Shown here piece by piece: positions 1 through 13,461 of a DNA stretch of 64,000 nt. Below the pieces are notes generated by a model. The model saw only the letters and a program-made list of their open reading frames with translations. It did not search any database and had not been told where the DNA came from. The stretch's first letter is position 1. The number at the start of each line of letters is the position of its first letter. Where the stretch lies: the NCBI GenBank assembly GCA_000499405.2, contig HG738139.1:15217723-15281722 (forward strand), written 5' to 3'. The DNA comes from Onchocerca volvulus. Taxonomy: Eukaryota > Nematoda > Chromadorea > Rhabditida > Onchocercidae. The position numbers and the translations under genes were made by a program.

Positions 1-106
1 ATGAAAAAGATAAAATAAAATACAAAATATACAAAAAAGGAATTATCGTGATGAAAAATTTAAAAGTCAACCAACTATCCTCCCTGTCCATCCATTTTTG
101 TTATAA

Positions 107-209
107 ACACAAACATACAAACACACACACACACACGCACACACACGCACACACACACACACACACATACATACATACACACACACACATGTGCACACAT
201 ATACATAGA
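107..209. repeat. (CA)n microsatellite
   Basis: An interrupted CA dinucleotide run with occasional CG, CATA and ATAC variants. It lies in what should be a long intron, or the 3' flank, of the minus-strand CNOT3-like gene. The open frame across it is a low-complexity translation (His-Thr repeats) and not a gene. Confidence 0.9.
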
Positions 210-2234
210 CAAACATCATATCATTTCAACGAATTCAAACTGAACGACTTATTCATTTTCCGATCAATCGATATTTGAAAAAAACAAAGCCTTTAGTTAA
301 CACATTTACATCGGAAAATCTTCTGCTTAAAAATTCAATTTCTCTTCACCGATCGAGCTATGATGACGATTTCCAGCTTTCTCTCACTTTTTTTTTCTTC
401 AATTTAAGTTTTCCACGGTGTTAGCTTTAAATTTTTATGATTGAAAATGATTGAAAAGCCTATCGTTGACATCAAAAAATGCAAAAGTAAAAGCAGTGAT
501 TCAACCATTCAAGAAATTCTTTCAGGAACAAGTATGTGTTGTAATACCATAGACGTCTATTCGATTCACAAAAATTATTAAAATACCATTCCTGTTTCCT
601 TCTTCATCCTTCATCTTTTTCTCAACTTTCTAATAAAAGAATGTAATACTAGTTGAAAAATAAAACCCAGAAATTTTAATAAATCCAGATTAACAAGAAT
701 GAAAATTTTGCAAAAATAATCAATCAAAAATTGAAAACTTGAAATTTTGATTGCAAAAATAAAATGCAAAATATTGCTCGATCTCCAAGAAACAATGTTT
801 CGCTCCTCATAGACTAGACTGCAATTAGTCTAGGATTAAATGTCTAATACTGAAATAGATAATTCACCAATGTATAGCACAAAAAAATAAAATATAAGTA
901 ATAATATTTATCAATCTAAATCCTGATCTTTGAAAAAAATTGATCATCTCTCAAAAGTACACTTATCGATTTTATTAATATATTGATGTCTGCTGATTTA
1001 AACGATAAATATGTTATCGTCTAGACTTCTCAGAATCCCTCAATGACTGAATAATTTTGACTTGAAAAGTAACTCAAATATAATAAATACTTCAGTAAAT
1101 GAATTTATGCTTTTCTTTTGATTCTTCGAAATTGTTCTCAATATTTAGAAAAAAGAAAATTATAAACAGTTAAAAATAATATTAAAGAATAAGTCGTATG
1201 CACTGAAACTCAACAGTACTGATAGGAAAGACGAAATATTGAATTTAAATGTATATGACTTGTCCTTGTATACGACTTATTCTTAATTATCTGAAAATAA
1301 AAAAAGTAGATTAAAACGATTGACAAAAAAGAGGAAATGGACATTCTGACTTATGGAAAGGTAGGTATGGTATATAAACATTCCTATAAACTATACATCT
1401 ATAAACACGCATGTAATTATTCTATAACATATATAAAAATGTATATATATAAAAATAGATCAAAAAATCAATTATTTCTCAAATCCATTCTAGACTAAAA
1501 CAATTTGAACCTTCTATTTACCTATTACTTCATCTCCTCTTATACTTCCTTTTAAACCAATTTTCAGCAATATTATTAAAATATATAGTTTAGAATAGTT
1601 CATTTTGGTATAATTCATGCTACAAATACAAGAATATTAAAAAACATGCTAACGATGGAATTTCTTTTTTTTAGATAATCATCATAATCACTCATTCTCT
1701 GCTTATTACTCCAGCAACGGTCAATCTTTTAAAATGAACAGAAGCAATACAGAATCCTTTCTTTACTATCGTCAGTTACTTATTCAAAATCTCAATGATC
1801 TCATTTTTCATGAATGTTACTTGAAATGCAATATACAAATGACCCAATAATATGGATGAAGCGAAATAAATCCGTAACTAAAAAAATATAAAATTGTAAT
1901 ATCTCACTGAAACTAGGAAAGCTTATAGTTTAGTTATAGTTTGGAAAGTTCGTAAAAAAATGGATATATATATATAATTTTTTTTTATGATCGATTGCAG
2001 GAAAAATGCAGTTAAACTAAATATTTTGCAAACCTATTTACTGACTCTTTACTTTTTCAGCATTATTCTTTCAAAATAAATAAAACTAACACTTCTATGA
2101 AAGTATATAACAAATTAGGAGACGAATTACGAAAAAACTAACGATGCATTACTGTTTGTTATTTATACAATAAGAACAAGTTTTAAAATGCATCTCTTTC
2201 AAAAAGATAATAAAATAAAAAAAGAAAAACGAAC
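210..2234 (-). other. Probable intron of the CNOT3-like gene; no exon found
   Basis: AT-rich sequence after exon 10 of the CNOT3-like gene (minus-strand direction). I read the minus strand for the conserved C-terminal NOT2/3/5 box and for the serine/proline-rich linker that precedes it and saw neither. The simplest reading is a long intron whose downstream exons lie left of position 1. Confidence 0.5.
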
Positions 2235-5200
2235 TGATGGCATGTCAACATGCAGTGGTGATGGGATGGCATTTTCATCGTTTACAGGAGCTGTTGCTTG
2301 CTGTTGTTGTTGTTGTTGTTGTGGTTGTTGTTGTTGTTGTTGCACTATTCCGGATACTGCAATAAGCTGTTGTTGTTGCTGTTGCTGCTGTTGTTGTGCA
2401 ATTGAACTGGTAGTAGTCGTTGTTGTCACAGAAATAATACCTAGTGATTGTCGCACCACTTCAACTGGCTGCTTTACACTATAATCAGCACAGGAAATTA
2501 ATTTCAAAAATCAGTCAAATTATATCAATTTTGTTTAATTTTTGGAAGAACATCATCTTATATACAAAGTTTCAATTTATTCCTGGAAAAAATTCAAGTT
2601 ATCGACCAAAAAAAAAGAAAAAAATTCCACAACAGAACTTATTCAGAGAAGTTTCTCGTAACATAAAAGCAATAATAAAAGTACAACAGATTAAAATGAA
2701 AACACAATAAAAAATTTGAAAAGGAACAAATTAAGGATACAGCAGCATATGAAAATAATGTTGGAATATTCATATGCTCTAAAAATCACCAAAAAGTAAC
2801 AATTAAAAGACAAAAAAGTCGAGAGACAAAAAGTTTTTTCGCAAGCAAAAAAAATTTCACGTGCAATTCACAGGTTAATTTAATATATTTCGATCTAATG
2901 ATGTATCAATTGACTTTTAGAAAAAATACAATATAAATATTGATTGGATCCCAAAATGATAAAATTTGAGAAAGTTATAAATTAGTAGTGAAGTATTAGC
3001 TACTGCGATACCATAAAAAATCTGACCCACAAATGCCTTTATATTATCATTTCATTTTTGACTTCTCGACTCCACAACTTTTTTCAGATAAACAAGTTTG
3101 TTGCATTTCCAATTAATACTGTTCGCTGATAACATGCTCGAAAGTATGTAGAGAAAACAGGAATCTATGCATTACCGGCAAATAAAAAATACTGAGCAGT
3201 TGCGATACTTAAACATCATTTAATTGAGGAGAAACCTCGCTAATGCAAATGGATCTGAATCGTTGATCCAAAAAAAAAATAAATTTTTGACAAGTTAAAT
3301 GAAATTCAGCACAAATGTAACACCTATGCAAGCATCTTATAGTACATCTAATTAAACATCCAAAGAATTCGTCAAATAATTATATATATATATATAAATG
3401 CAAAAAAAAGGTAAGTTAAAAAATCGAACGAAAGAAAGGTGAAGAGATTTCTGGTGATGAGTGGAATGAGTGAAAAGTGAAATATGAACGTTAATTGATA
3501 CATCAATTCAAAGAGTTCTCTGATCTTTATTTAGAAGTTCTTTAGCTCTAACATCTGAATAAGAGCTATCGTTTAATAGGGAAGAATTTTCTATATATAT
3601 AAAAAAAAGAGATGAATATTTTCAAAAGGAAAAGGTCCGTTTTTGAAAATAAAAATTTGAGTAGTTTTATCGTTCAAAAAGCTTCCCTTTAAAGATGCTA
3701 ACGAATTCATTCATACTACTGTAACCAATATTTAAAAAAGGACTTAGTTTTTGCAATGCTGCAATAAATTATTCTAAATGTTTGATAAAAATTCTTCTTA
3801 ATGAAAAGTGAAAAACTCGTTCTTCATGAACTTTGATAGCTCCATTTATAAACAAAGGTCGTATGTATATGTTCACTACATATTGCACAAATACATGTTC
3901 ACCGCATAAAGTGATAAATAATTTCGGATATGACGGTAAACAAAAATGTTACCAGTATTATTTTCAGTTCTTTCAGTATTTTAATACACCTAGCATGCGG
4001 TTCAGAAAAATTTTTTCTAGTATGGATGAAACATACTCAAAGTATTTATGATTCATCATTGTTAATCAAATCACTGCTCTTCCAATGTTTCATTGATGTT
4101 CACCAACATTCGACCAAAAAAAAAAAAAAAAAAAAAAAAGAAAAAAAAATCGTTCTATTCATCCTCTGAGCACTTTTCATGGTTTGATGTGATTAATAAT
4201 TTCCGTCAGTTGTTCTTTTTAAAAAGATAAAAAAGAATATCCTTTCTCCAAAAACTTCATATTTTCCAAATAATAAAAACAACAGAGTCTTAAGATAAAA
4301 TTCAAGTATGGCAATTCGTTAAATGCAGAATGAAAAGATTTGGGACAAAACTGAGAGAATAAAACGGTCGAAAAAAGTGAAAATGAATTAGTGGCATAGT
4401 TAGAAAATTTAATTTTCTTCTTTCCAAACCAATATCTATCATATATTCTATAAGTGTGGAACTGCCAAAAATTATCAGTTTAATATTTCGAATGAGAATA
4501 TGCATATATATAGCATAAACATTTGGAAATTTCAAATAAAGGAGAGAAAAAGAATAAAAAAAAGAAAAAAAAACCTTGTTTGTACAATGCTTCCTTTGGT
4601 GTTTTTGGTCCCAAGTCCAACAGCCACGCTGTACGGTATTCCCGGAGGCGGTGGTGGTGTAGCTGGTGGTGGTGGTGAACTTAGCGAACTTTCACCGCTC
4701 ACTTGACTAAAAAAACTTTCCAGATGAAAAATAAATCTGGATTATTTTTTATTTTGACCTCCTTAACAATTCTGATTCATTTTCTTAATTTCTTACTCTT
4801 ATTCACAAATTATCGCTTGCTCTAGCACTATTTGTTATTTAAATTTTAAATATAAAATATACGAACTTTTCATGAATAGATTCAGACTGAATTTAGTTTT
4901 TTTTTTTTTTTTTTCTTCTAAATAGGTAACATATTAATTTAATAAGATACCAACCTCAACATGGGAGGTCTGATAAGCTATGGGAGTGGGATAGTAAAAG
5001 TCTTTTCTATCTATTCTCCTTTTAATTAACTCATTCTCTCTCTCTCTCTCTCTTTCTTTCTTATTTTTCAGAAAAATAGATTAATTATTCTTAAATCCTA
5101 GTTCAGAACCAGATTTCTGGATTTTGCTCAGAATTCAAAAACGGTGCAGTCCCAAAACATCGGTCGAAACATTTAGTAGGGCTATAAAAAAAATCATTTC

Positions 5201-8200
5201 TAGCTAACGAATTAGATTACATGGCAGCAACATATCTAAAAAGCGATGCGTTGCTATCCAAACGGTTATCATGAATCGCTTAATCACTAAAAATTAATTA
5301 TATATTGTGAAGATTGCGAGATTAGAGATCAAAAGAACAGTAAAAGAAACAAAGAGATATGAATATGACAATCATTACTATTTCCTAGTAATATCAGTAA
5401 ATTAAGATAATGCACGTACTCCGATAACATAACTGCACGTTAATCGGTGTATGATACCGTAAAAATATCTTATGATCCCTACCATTATATCCTTTTCAAA
5501 ATCACCCTTCGACTAGCACTTCCAACGCTAATATTATTATATTCATTTTATCGAGTAATCAATATTTTAATCTAATACATGTTAGTCTCAAATTATCTGA
5601 TGATCCCATCTTTATCCGTAGATAAATGGACACAATAAATAAATAATTCCAAAAGATAAGACACGCTAAAATATCTTTCGTAACAAAAAACTAAAAAGAA
5701 ATGTAATACTTGAAATAGTAAAAAGCTATTTTGCAACACATTTTTTCTGAAACTCTGAAACTTTAGTTCTAAACTTAATTTCTCAATCTAAATTTAAATA
5801 AAATTTGATTAAAAACTCAAAAAAACAAGAAAAAAAGAGTCAAAAATATTGCACAAACCTGCGAAATATCCCCAAACTAGATACGTTAACATTATTGATA
5901 TTTAACATAGTAGATTCGGGAAAATATGCATATATATGTATATACACATATACAATTACAATTAATATATGTCGGATAAATGAGTACAATAAATAAAAAC
6001 CCAGCGCAGGGATACTTTTAATATAGTATCGCGCCAATTTCAAAAGATCAACAAAAAAAGGGGCAAAAATAGATTGTTTCAATATCGATGGAGATATATT
6101 TATTGCCTCTATTTCTCTCTATTTCTTAATGTAAACATACAGCTAATTTCCCATCCATTACTATCAGTATCGCAATCTTCCTTGCATTGAAATTAAAGGA
6201 AAAATTTTTAATGCCCTAAAATGTATGAATTTATATTCCTCATTATCCGATAAAAATTATGAAATCAAGCGAAATAACATCTTATTTTATTATTTGAAAA
6301 GTTGGGAAATCAATGAACTTGAATAAGAACAAATGAAAATTAATTCAAATAATCAATCTATTTTGATTTTTAATTATTTTGAAGCATCATAATTTTTCGA
6401 ATCTTTTCCACTTCCTAATAATCTAGGAAGCCAAAATCTTAAAAATTGATGCAGTTTATTTTGAAATTATAGCAATTAATCGAGAATACACTACTAACTT
6501 GTTAAGTTTTAACGGTGTAGCTGGTGTACTCCTGCTGGCTGATATTTGTCGTGTCAAAAGTGCATTGGGTTCGCCACTTAAATGTCTTTGTTTTGTATTA
6601 TTGTCGTCCGTTTCCTAATATAAGGACATTACTGGCTCAAAGATCGAATTTAAGTAATAGTAAGAGAATATCTATTAATTGATATTCAAATTGATAAGCA
6701 TTCCAAAATTTTCTATGAAATTGATTTTTGAGTAGAAAATAAAAAGCTGCCACCTAAAAAGAAAAAAATTGTGCTGACAATATTTCTGGATATATTTATA
6801 AGTAACCTTCGGTAAGACCGGGGCAGGTGATGCAGCTGGTGATATTCTCCCATCTATATTGTTTTCCATTTTTTCATCAGAATCAGCCGAACCAAAAATA
6901 GCACCACCTAGTTGCGGCGTATATGATTGAAGATCTAACTCATCATAAACTCCTAAAAATTTAGTCATCTCATTTGTCAATATCATGTATATTTACTAAA
7001 TTACTGGAAATATTTTGAAAAAAAAAAGAATGGTCAAGTAAATTCAATCTTCCAAGAACGAAATAATTCCAAAGCAAACATTTTTTATTCACATATTTCA
7101 AATCCATCATGTGTCCAACTTTCTATTACTAAAAACATTGTCTAGAACACTGCAAATAATTCGGACTAAATTTGATTTAAAAAATGTTCTAGTATTTTGC
7201 TGGTATTCATGAGATGAATTTTTTCTCGAAGTCAAAAATCACCTGTTGTTTCGGGATCAAATGACTCAGAATCATTTTCACTTTCGGGATCCAAAGATTC
7301 GATATACATTTCGAAAGGTTCTTTCAGCGCATCCATTACTCTCTTACTTTCCAATGTTTCATTATTGACAAGCCTCATACAAATTTCTAATTTCGATACG
7401 TGAAACCTTATTCGTTCCAGATGTTTTCTCAAATCATCTAATCGTTTCAATTTCTAAAACTTCTTTTTTTTTTTTTGTAAGGGAAATTCCGATGCATATT
7501 TTCTATCAAAAAATTATTTTGTTTATGTTTTGATAACATATTGTTCCCTATTTAAGATAAAAAATTTAAAAGAATAAGAGTTGCGTTCAATTTCACATTT
7601 CAGTAATTGTTCTTTTCTATCTCCACAAGATGATATGCAAGAAAGTAGTGGAAGTATTCCCAGTTATTGGATATGAGTGAAACCTGTCAGTAACATACTA
7701 TTTGTCCTTTATGTTTAACTTTCATATAATAAAACAATAAAGCAATGAATAACGGCAATGAACTTCATAGATCTTAGTAAAATTATATATATGAATATAT
7801 ATTAAAAAAAAAAAAAAAAATAGGGACAAAAAAAATAAACGATGAACCTCTTTCTCGCCTTTCTTTGGATCATCCCTTTTACCTTTCTTTCTTGTCTGAT
7901 CAGCTGTTGACAAAGATTCAATTTGTGATTCAGTCTTATCAGCTTCGTCTTCCAGATATCGTATTTGGCACTAAAAGTTTATTTCTAAAAAATTTTCGCA
8001 ACTACTAATTATTCTAGCTAGTTTTAAAATTCTCAAAAAATCGTGAAATGTCTAACAATTAAAATACCTGCAACCACTCCACAGTTTCCGCTTTTTCTTT
8101 TTCCCGGGGATCAAGCTTCTCTTCGGCTGATAATCCCTGCTTGCTATGTGGTTTGGTTTTATTCTCTCTTTCAATATCCTTGAACTGCTCCATTCTTTGC

Positions 8201-8978
8201 TCTATTAACTTCCGATAAGAAGTCAATTTATCTTTATCCTGGAAAACAGAAAATGAAATTACCGATATAAGCAAGTTTGCATAGATATAAAAGCAGTTAT
8301 CAGATTATGCTAACAACATAACTTAATTTTCTCCCATACACTATCTCGAATATTCCACTTATTTCCATATACTATTACACTACATTTCCTACACATTTTT
8401 TAGCTCTATTAATAAAGCTAGAAATTATATATAAGCTTTAAAATACAATAACCTTAATATCGGATGAATTCTGCCAGCCTTTGATTTGATCCCTTAGCCT
8501 TTGCAACTTTTTTATTTCTTTTTTTAAATCATCCTGGAATATTTTTCTCCAGTATTCCGTTTGCACTAATGAATCAATATATTGCAAAAATCTCTTCAAG
8601 TGAAAAAGAAAAAAAACAAGATCTTTTTGAAACAAGAAGTCATTTAATGAGCAAAACTTAAAATTGAGTTAATATTTCAGCAATGTCTGTGAATTAGATA
8701 AGTTTTCTCAAAACCAAAAGCTTTAGGAAGAAGATGAACCTGAAATTTCTCTCTTTGATTATCACTGTTCGCTTCCTGCATTTTGGCCATTGTTTCTTCA
8801 AATAATTCGACTCCTTCCTCCACCTGCAACAACATTAGACCTGCTTCAGTTTGAACAAAGTGAATAAAATAAATTTAAAAAAGCTCTGAAAATGGCTCGA
8901 AATTAGAAAAAACAATATTAATATGACCTTCTTGAAACATTTATCAATTTCATTGAGCAGTTTCCGTTTTTCAGCCAT
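2235..8978 (-). CDS. ntl-3: CCR4-NOT transcription complex subunit 3 (NOT3/NOT5 family), 5' ten exons, 3'-partial
   Basis: Subunit of the CCR4-NOT deadenylase, which shortens mRNA poly(A) tails and represses translation in the cytoplasm. Coding exons (minus strand): 8978-8928, 8823-8740, 8533-8453, 8238-8068, 7970-7848, 7453-7243, 6952-6807, 6614-6499, 4706-4575, 2478-2235. All junctions are GT-AG and in frame, giving 453 codons. The start reads MAEKRKLLNEIDKCFKK, the canonical N-terminus of the family. Exon 3 holds the hallmark LKKEIKKLQRLRDQIK, and exon 4 the conserved RKLIEQRMEQFKDIERE with the following lysine/proline segment. Residues 1 to about 245 form the charged coiled-coil Not3 N-domain. 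Exon 7 has the YDELDLQSY acidic motif seen after that domain. Exons 8-10 are a Ser/Pro linker with PPPPATPPPPPG and two polyglutamine tracts. The C-terminal NOT box is missing from the window, so the gene is cut by its left edge. The exon 10 donor (TCA|gttcgt) is the least certain boundary. Confidence 0.93.
2297..2399 (-). repeat. Two polyglutamine-coding CAA/CAG tracts in exon 10 of the CNOT3-like gene
   Basis: On the minus strand, mixed CAA and CAG codons encode ten glutamines, a short spacer (LIAVSGIV), then six glutamines, a proline and eight more. The frame is the exon frame set by the upstream splice junction, so the tracts are translated. Mixed codons make slippage slower than in pure CAG runs. 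The plus-strand translation of the same bases gives polycysteine and is a shadow. Confidence 0.88.
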
Positions 8979-8998
8979 AGAAATGAGTTTGACAGTTT

Positions 8999-9012
8999 GC
9001 TGGAAAAAAGAA
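8999..9012 (-). promoter_or_regulatory. 3' splice acceptor 21 bases upstream of the CNOT3-like ATG (spliced-leader or 5'UTR acceptor)
   Basis: Minus-strand pyrimidine run ending TTTTTTCCAG (AG at 9001-9000), followed by a 21-base leader and then the ATG at 8978. This is where a nematode gene would accept a trans-spliced leader. A cis-spliced 5'UTR intron would look the same, and only transcript ends can separate the two. Confidence 0.5.
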
Positions 9013-11324
9013 AAAAAACGCTATTTAAATTCGCTAAAAACCCACAATATATATGTTTGCTTTTTTTTAATATCTCTGAATAAATTAATTTTTTTCTTCA
9101 ACTTTTCGGGAAAAAAAGAAAAAATCAGTGCAAACTTGATTTTACCAAATTTAAACCTAATCTGTTGGATTAGAAACTCTTCTGCCAGATATTATTTCCT
9201 TTTCTATCTTATCAATATTAGAAAAGTTCCTAATATTCTGGAAGCAGATAATCAAAAACTGGGTCTTAAATGAAGTCTTAATAGTTTCTATAAATTATGC
9301 CATTCATCTTACAGCTTAAATAGCTATTTAATTTGCAAATGAGTTATGATCTTAAAAAATCCTGACTTTAACATTTTCATTAAAACAACAGATGTTTGCT
9401 TTTTCGATTCCTGTAGATATTTAAAGTCATTGAAAGAAAAAAAAAAAAAAAAAAAAAAAAAGAAAAACAATACATACCTAATTACAGAGGTACAAAATAC
9501 AAATCTATAAAAATGAGATCGATAAACGATGAAAAACAGAATCTCTCGCCGATCGCTTCCAAGCATTCAGCGGCGAGCAAAGCCTTTGGATCTAGCAATA
9601 TCAGTAATAAAAGAAGAAGCAACAGTTCTCAAGTTCAACAATTCTGGTTGTTCTACGACGAATAACTGTTTCCTTCGTATAATATATCACAGCAATTAAT
9701 TATTATTATCTATTATTATTATGTTGCTGCTGTCACCAAATAAAATTCGATAGTGAAATCAACAATACGAGCTTTTAATTGTAATATACGATCCTGAAAA
9801 TAATGCATTAAAAAATATTACCTTCATGAAATAACGCGCTGTTAGAATCAATGATAGCAAATAAACTTCGATTGACATATCATATCTTTTCTTTTGTCAC
9901 TGATAAGAGATGAAGGTCATGGATTATCAAACTGGACGTAAGATAGAAAAACATGAACACTGTCAGCTATTTCACAAAAATTCATGATCCTTTCGTAACA
10001 GAAGTCTATTTATCACCAAAAAATTTGAAACAATGATAGACAAATTAGCCTCAACATCAACAGATAATAATGATACTAAATTTTTGAGACCGATAATTAC
10101 GAAAAAAAAAAAAAAAAAAGAAGAAAAAAACTAACTACTGAAAGCAATAAACAAGACAATTTAATTTCTTCTGAAAAAATTCATATATGTTCTTTGTCCA
10201 AATATCCAACAAAACAATGCATTAATAATGATGCAGTTGGCAATTAGTGTGAATGAAAAGTTAAAGTACATTTCTGCATTATTATATTTCAAATCAAAAA
10301 ATAAAAATTTCAACTATTGTTCAAAAACTGTATTTTTTGCTATTAATTATTAATAAATTGAAAATCCCCAACAAAAAAGTTCTTCACAACAGCAATTACA
10401 TCTAATAGAAAGATAAAAGGATATAAAAAAGAAATAATGGATGAATACTATTAACAGTTAAGAATAGTTGTAAAGATATCGGATGATGGCATAATGTTAA
10501 TTAATGCTCAACAATGATAATGATATACTGAATGGAAGAATAATAAATTTATATGCATTACACATATTACATGCGCATGCGTCTTATAAATAGAAATGTG
10601 ACAGGAGCAAATGATATATGATATATATTTTTCATAAGTACAATCTTTACGCTTGGCAAAGTAATGCATTCAACCTTATGAAAAAAGCTAAGTACACATC
10701 ATATGTCACAATCATCCAATTAAACTCATTTCTGCAAATGAATAGTATTAAATTCTAATTTTCAAAAGTAACATATTACTTAGCTTAAAAAAACTATTGC
10801 AGTCATACACAAATATATCAAATTACGAGATGTCTAAAATACTAAAAGTGTGATAATGATGAAATAAGGAAATTTCAAGAAATTGATATTTTACGAAGAG
10901 ATTTATTATGATTTTATAAAGTCAACGCAAAATTATCTTGTTATGATTTTCAGAAATTCATGTTAGCCAAAATGGTACTTAATGCATATGATCAAAATAT
11001 TGAAGATATAAAAATTCTCAATCAAATAAAAGATGAAAGATATTATCAATTATAACAAACGCATGTAAAATCAGTCACATGATTAAAAATCATATAACAT
11101 GAACATTAATAAATATAAGAAAATGTTTTAAACTGAATAACCTTAAAGTACGCTACAATCAAAATTACTGTATTAATGTAAAAAAGCTAATTTTAATAAA
11201 ACAAGCTTTAAATTTTAAAAATAAAAGATTTAAAAAAAAACTATAAAAGTTCAACAATTTACATTGAACTGCAAAAATTCATCTTTCTAGCAGATATTTT
11301 CAAAATTTCCAACGCAAAGAAATG

Positions 11325-11480
11325 GATCATCTGGACCGGTCACTCCATTTCAAACTACCCAGAACCTTTTTTTGTTTTACACAATCAATAGCCGACCAGT
11401 AAGTTTCACCAGTTAATGGCCGCGGCCCCAAATATTTTCGCGGTAAAAACTGACGCGTATTTTATACCGCAAGGATTATT
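11325..11480. other. GC-rich island in AT-rich intergenic DNA
   Basis: About 150 bases clearly richer in G+C than the surroundings, with GGCCGCGGCCCC near 11419-11430 and an imperfect inverted repeat (GCGGTA ... TACCGC, near 11441-11471). No open frame of useful length and no recognised family. It may be a fragment of a mobile element or a regulatory region. Confidence 0.35.
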
Positions 11481-13039
11481 ATAGAAAGTGCTGTCAATAA
11501 TCAGGAAAAAATCAGGCTCATAACAAGGTTAAGTTGGTTTTTTCTGGCCTGGACAAGTTATTGACTAATTGTCCTAGACTTCTTTTATTTGTATGGATGA
11601 CTTACTATTCTTCTGGATAAATGGGCTTAATTCATTTCTGAGGTGATAATTTGATCCTCTTCCGAGGTTTCCTTATCTGCCAAATAATTATTCCTTTTTT
11701 TTTTTTTTTTTGAGATTTCTCGTCAGTTTGATAGCTTGCTCGCTTCATGAAAATACAGTTTTTTCCTCTTTTTTCTATTGCAATAAATATCGAAATTTTG
11801 TTACTCAGATATATATATTTTTTGTAAAATATATTAATATGTATCCAGTATAGGATTTGCTAGATTTCCAAAAGTGAATCCGGAAATCTCTTGCTGATAT
11901 TCAGATTTTTCTATCATCCATTCATCATTCAAACAAAAATCAAGCATTTAATTCAACCTTTTAGTAATCTATTGAAAAATCTAGAAAGGATATTTCCAAT
12001 ATTGATAAGCTATCTTTTCCGAATTCATTTTCGGGTTTTTTTTTCTTTTTTTTTTTTTTTTTTTTTTTGCTTATCTGCTATAAATTGCATTCAAAAATCA
12101 ATATTCAAAAAAAATCAGTGATCTCTCTTGAAACATCCCATTAATTACAATGATATAGCTAAATTATTAGTTGCTGAGATAAATCTACCATCAGGAAAAT
12201 ATTCAAGAAATCTCGGAAAAATAATTAAATATAGATAGTAATTCATCCATTCACGCTATTATATATAGCAAAACATTATTACCAAAATTTAGTATACATA
12301 TTTAAAAAAAGAATACGAATAAAATTTTTTACATCTCTATGAGGATGTATCTGATTCAAATGAGCCGTAAGTTTGAAAGATTTTTAAACAATTTTTTCTT
12401 TTTTGAACAATTTTCTTTGAAGAATTTCAAAAAATATTTTTTTTGAAGACTTTTTCTACTTGATTTTTTAAAAATTTTCGAAAAAAATGATTTTCTTCGG
12501 AGAATTTTTTGTTTTTGAGAAATTTTTTTTTTTTTTTTTTCTGAAGAATTTCCTGAAGAATTTTGAAGAACAATTCCTTTTTTTAGAACAATTTTTTTTT
12601 TTTGAATAATTTTTCCGAGCAATTTGTATCCTTCAAAAAATTTTTTATTTTGTTTTCTGGAACAATATAAATGGTTTTTGAAACTGATAATTTTTAATGA
12701 TATCTAGAAAAAATCGACCTGTAATTTGTTACTAGTATGAATAATAATTAGATCTTTAGATATTATTAAGTCAAAATTATTAAGTAAACCATTTGTGGTA
12801 GTTAATTTAGCAAATATGCCAAATGTATTGAAATAGCAAAATATTTGTATCATTTTTTGATTAATATGTATTTATATATATATATATATATATTTTTTTT
12901 GGAGTCGATTATTCCTATTAATTGTTTCTTTGCAGCCAACATTTGATAATTAATTAATATGCACAAAAAGTTAAATGTAATTAATAATTTCAATCTTGGT
13001 TTCATTTTTATGATTCCAGCTAGTTCGAAAGTTCTTCAA

Positions 13040-13110
13040 CATTCGTCTTATCTGTATAAAAGCAGGCTTGAAATGTTGTGTGAAAATGAACAATGCGGAA
13101 AGTAAAAAGT
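13040..13110 (+). mobile_element. Possible short Helitron-related remnant
   Basis: The stretch CTTGAAATGTTGTGTGAAAA followed by TGAACAATGCGG resembles the plus-strand sequence at 31898-31940 in the Helitron-end composite (CTTGAAATGTTGCATGGAAA, then TGAATAACGAACG). It is only about 35 bases, so chance or microhomology is possible. Confidence 0.3.
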
Positions 13111-13410
13111 AAACATGGTCTCTTTTTTGTGTTCTTATTTATGAAAGTACTTTTTTTACAAAAAAATTGCTATTGTATTCATAATTGAAGCATTTATTAG
13201 TTATTCCGCTTTTAAGCAAATGTTGAAATTTCGAATTGAATTATTAGGTATTGAAAAAAAAAAAGTAAGGAGTAGAAAACCCTACATAATCAAAAATAAG
13301 AATTTTTATATCTGATCATTTCAGTGAGTTCCAAAAAAATTGTGGTAGCATGGAATTCAGCAAACTGTGATAGTAATGAATCAATAATAATGATTTTTTT
13401 TTTCTCTCTT

Positions 13411-13461
13411 AATTTAACATCAAATCAATAATAGTTGAATTTAACATCAAATCAATAATAG
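13411..13461. repeat. Tandem duplication, 24-base unit, period 27
   Basis: AATTTAACATCAAATCAATA plus ATAG is present twice (13411-13434 and 13438-13461), separated by TTG. Both copies are flanked by ATGATTTTTTTT-type runs. A simple slippage or duplication product. Confidence 0.85.

Noticed and set aside
48..278. His/Thr-rich open frame
   Set aside because: Translation of the CA microsatellite.
1..2234. Search for the NOT2/3/5 C-terminal box of the CNOT3-like gene
   Set aside because: No recognisable stretch on the minus strand; assumed to be outside the window.
2188..2484. Plus-strand polycysteine frame
   Set aside because: Antisense shadow of the polyglutamine exon, whose frame is fixed by splice junctions on the minus strand.
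5038..5055. (TC)n run as part of an acceptor for another CNOT3 exon
   Set aside because: It is on the wrong strand and no coding sequence follows; the frame across this intron closes without another exon.
12356..12622. 88-codon lysine-rich minus frame
   Set aside because: Derived from degenerate TTTTTGAAGAA-type low-complexity sequence.
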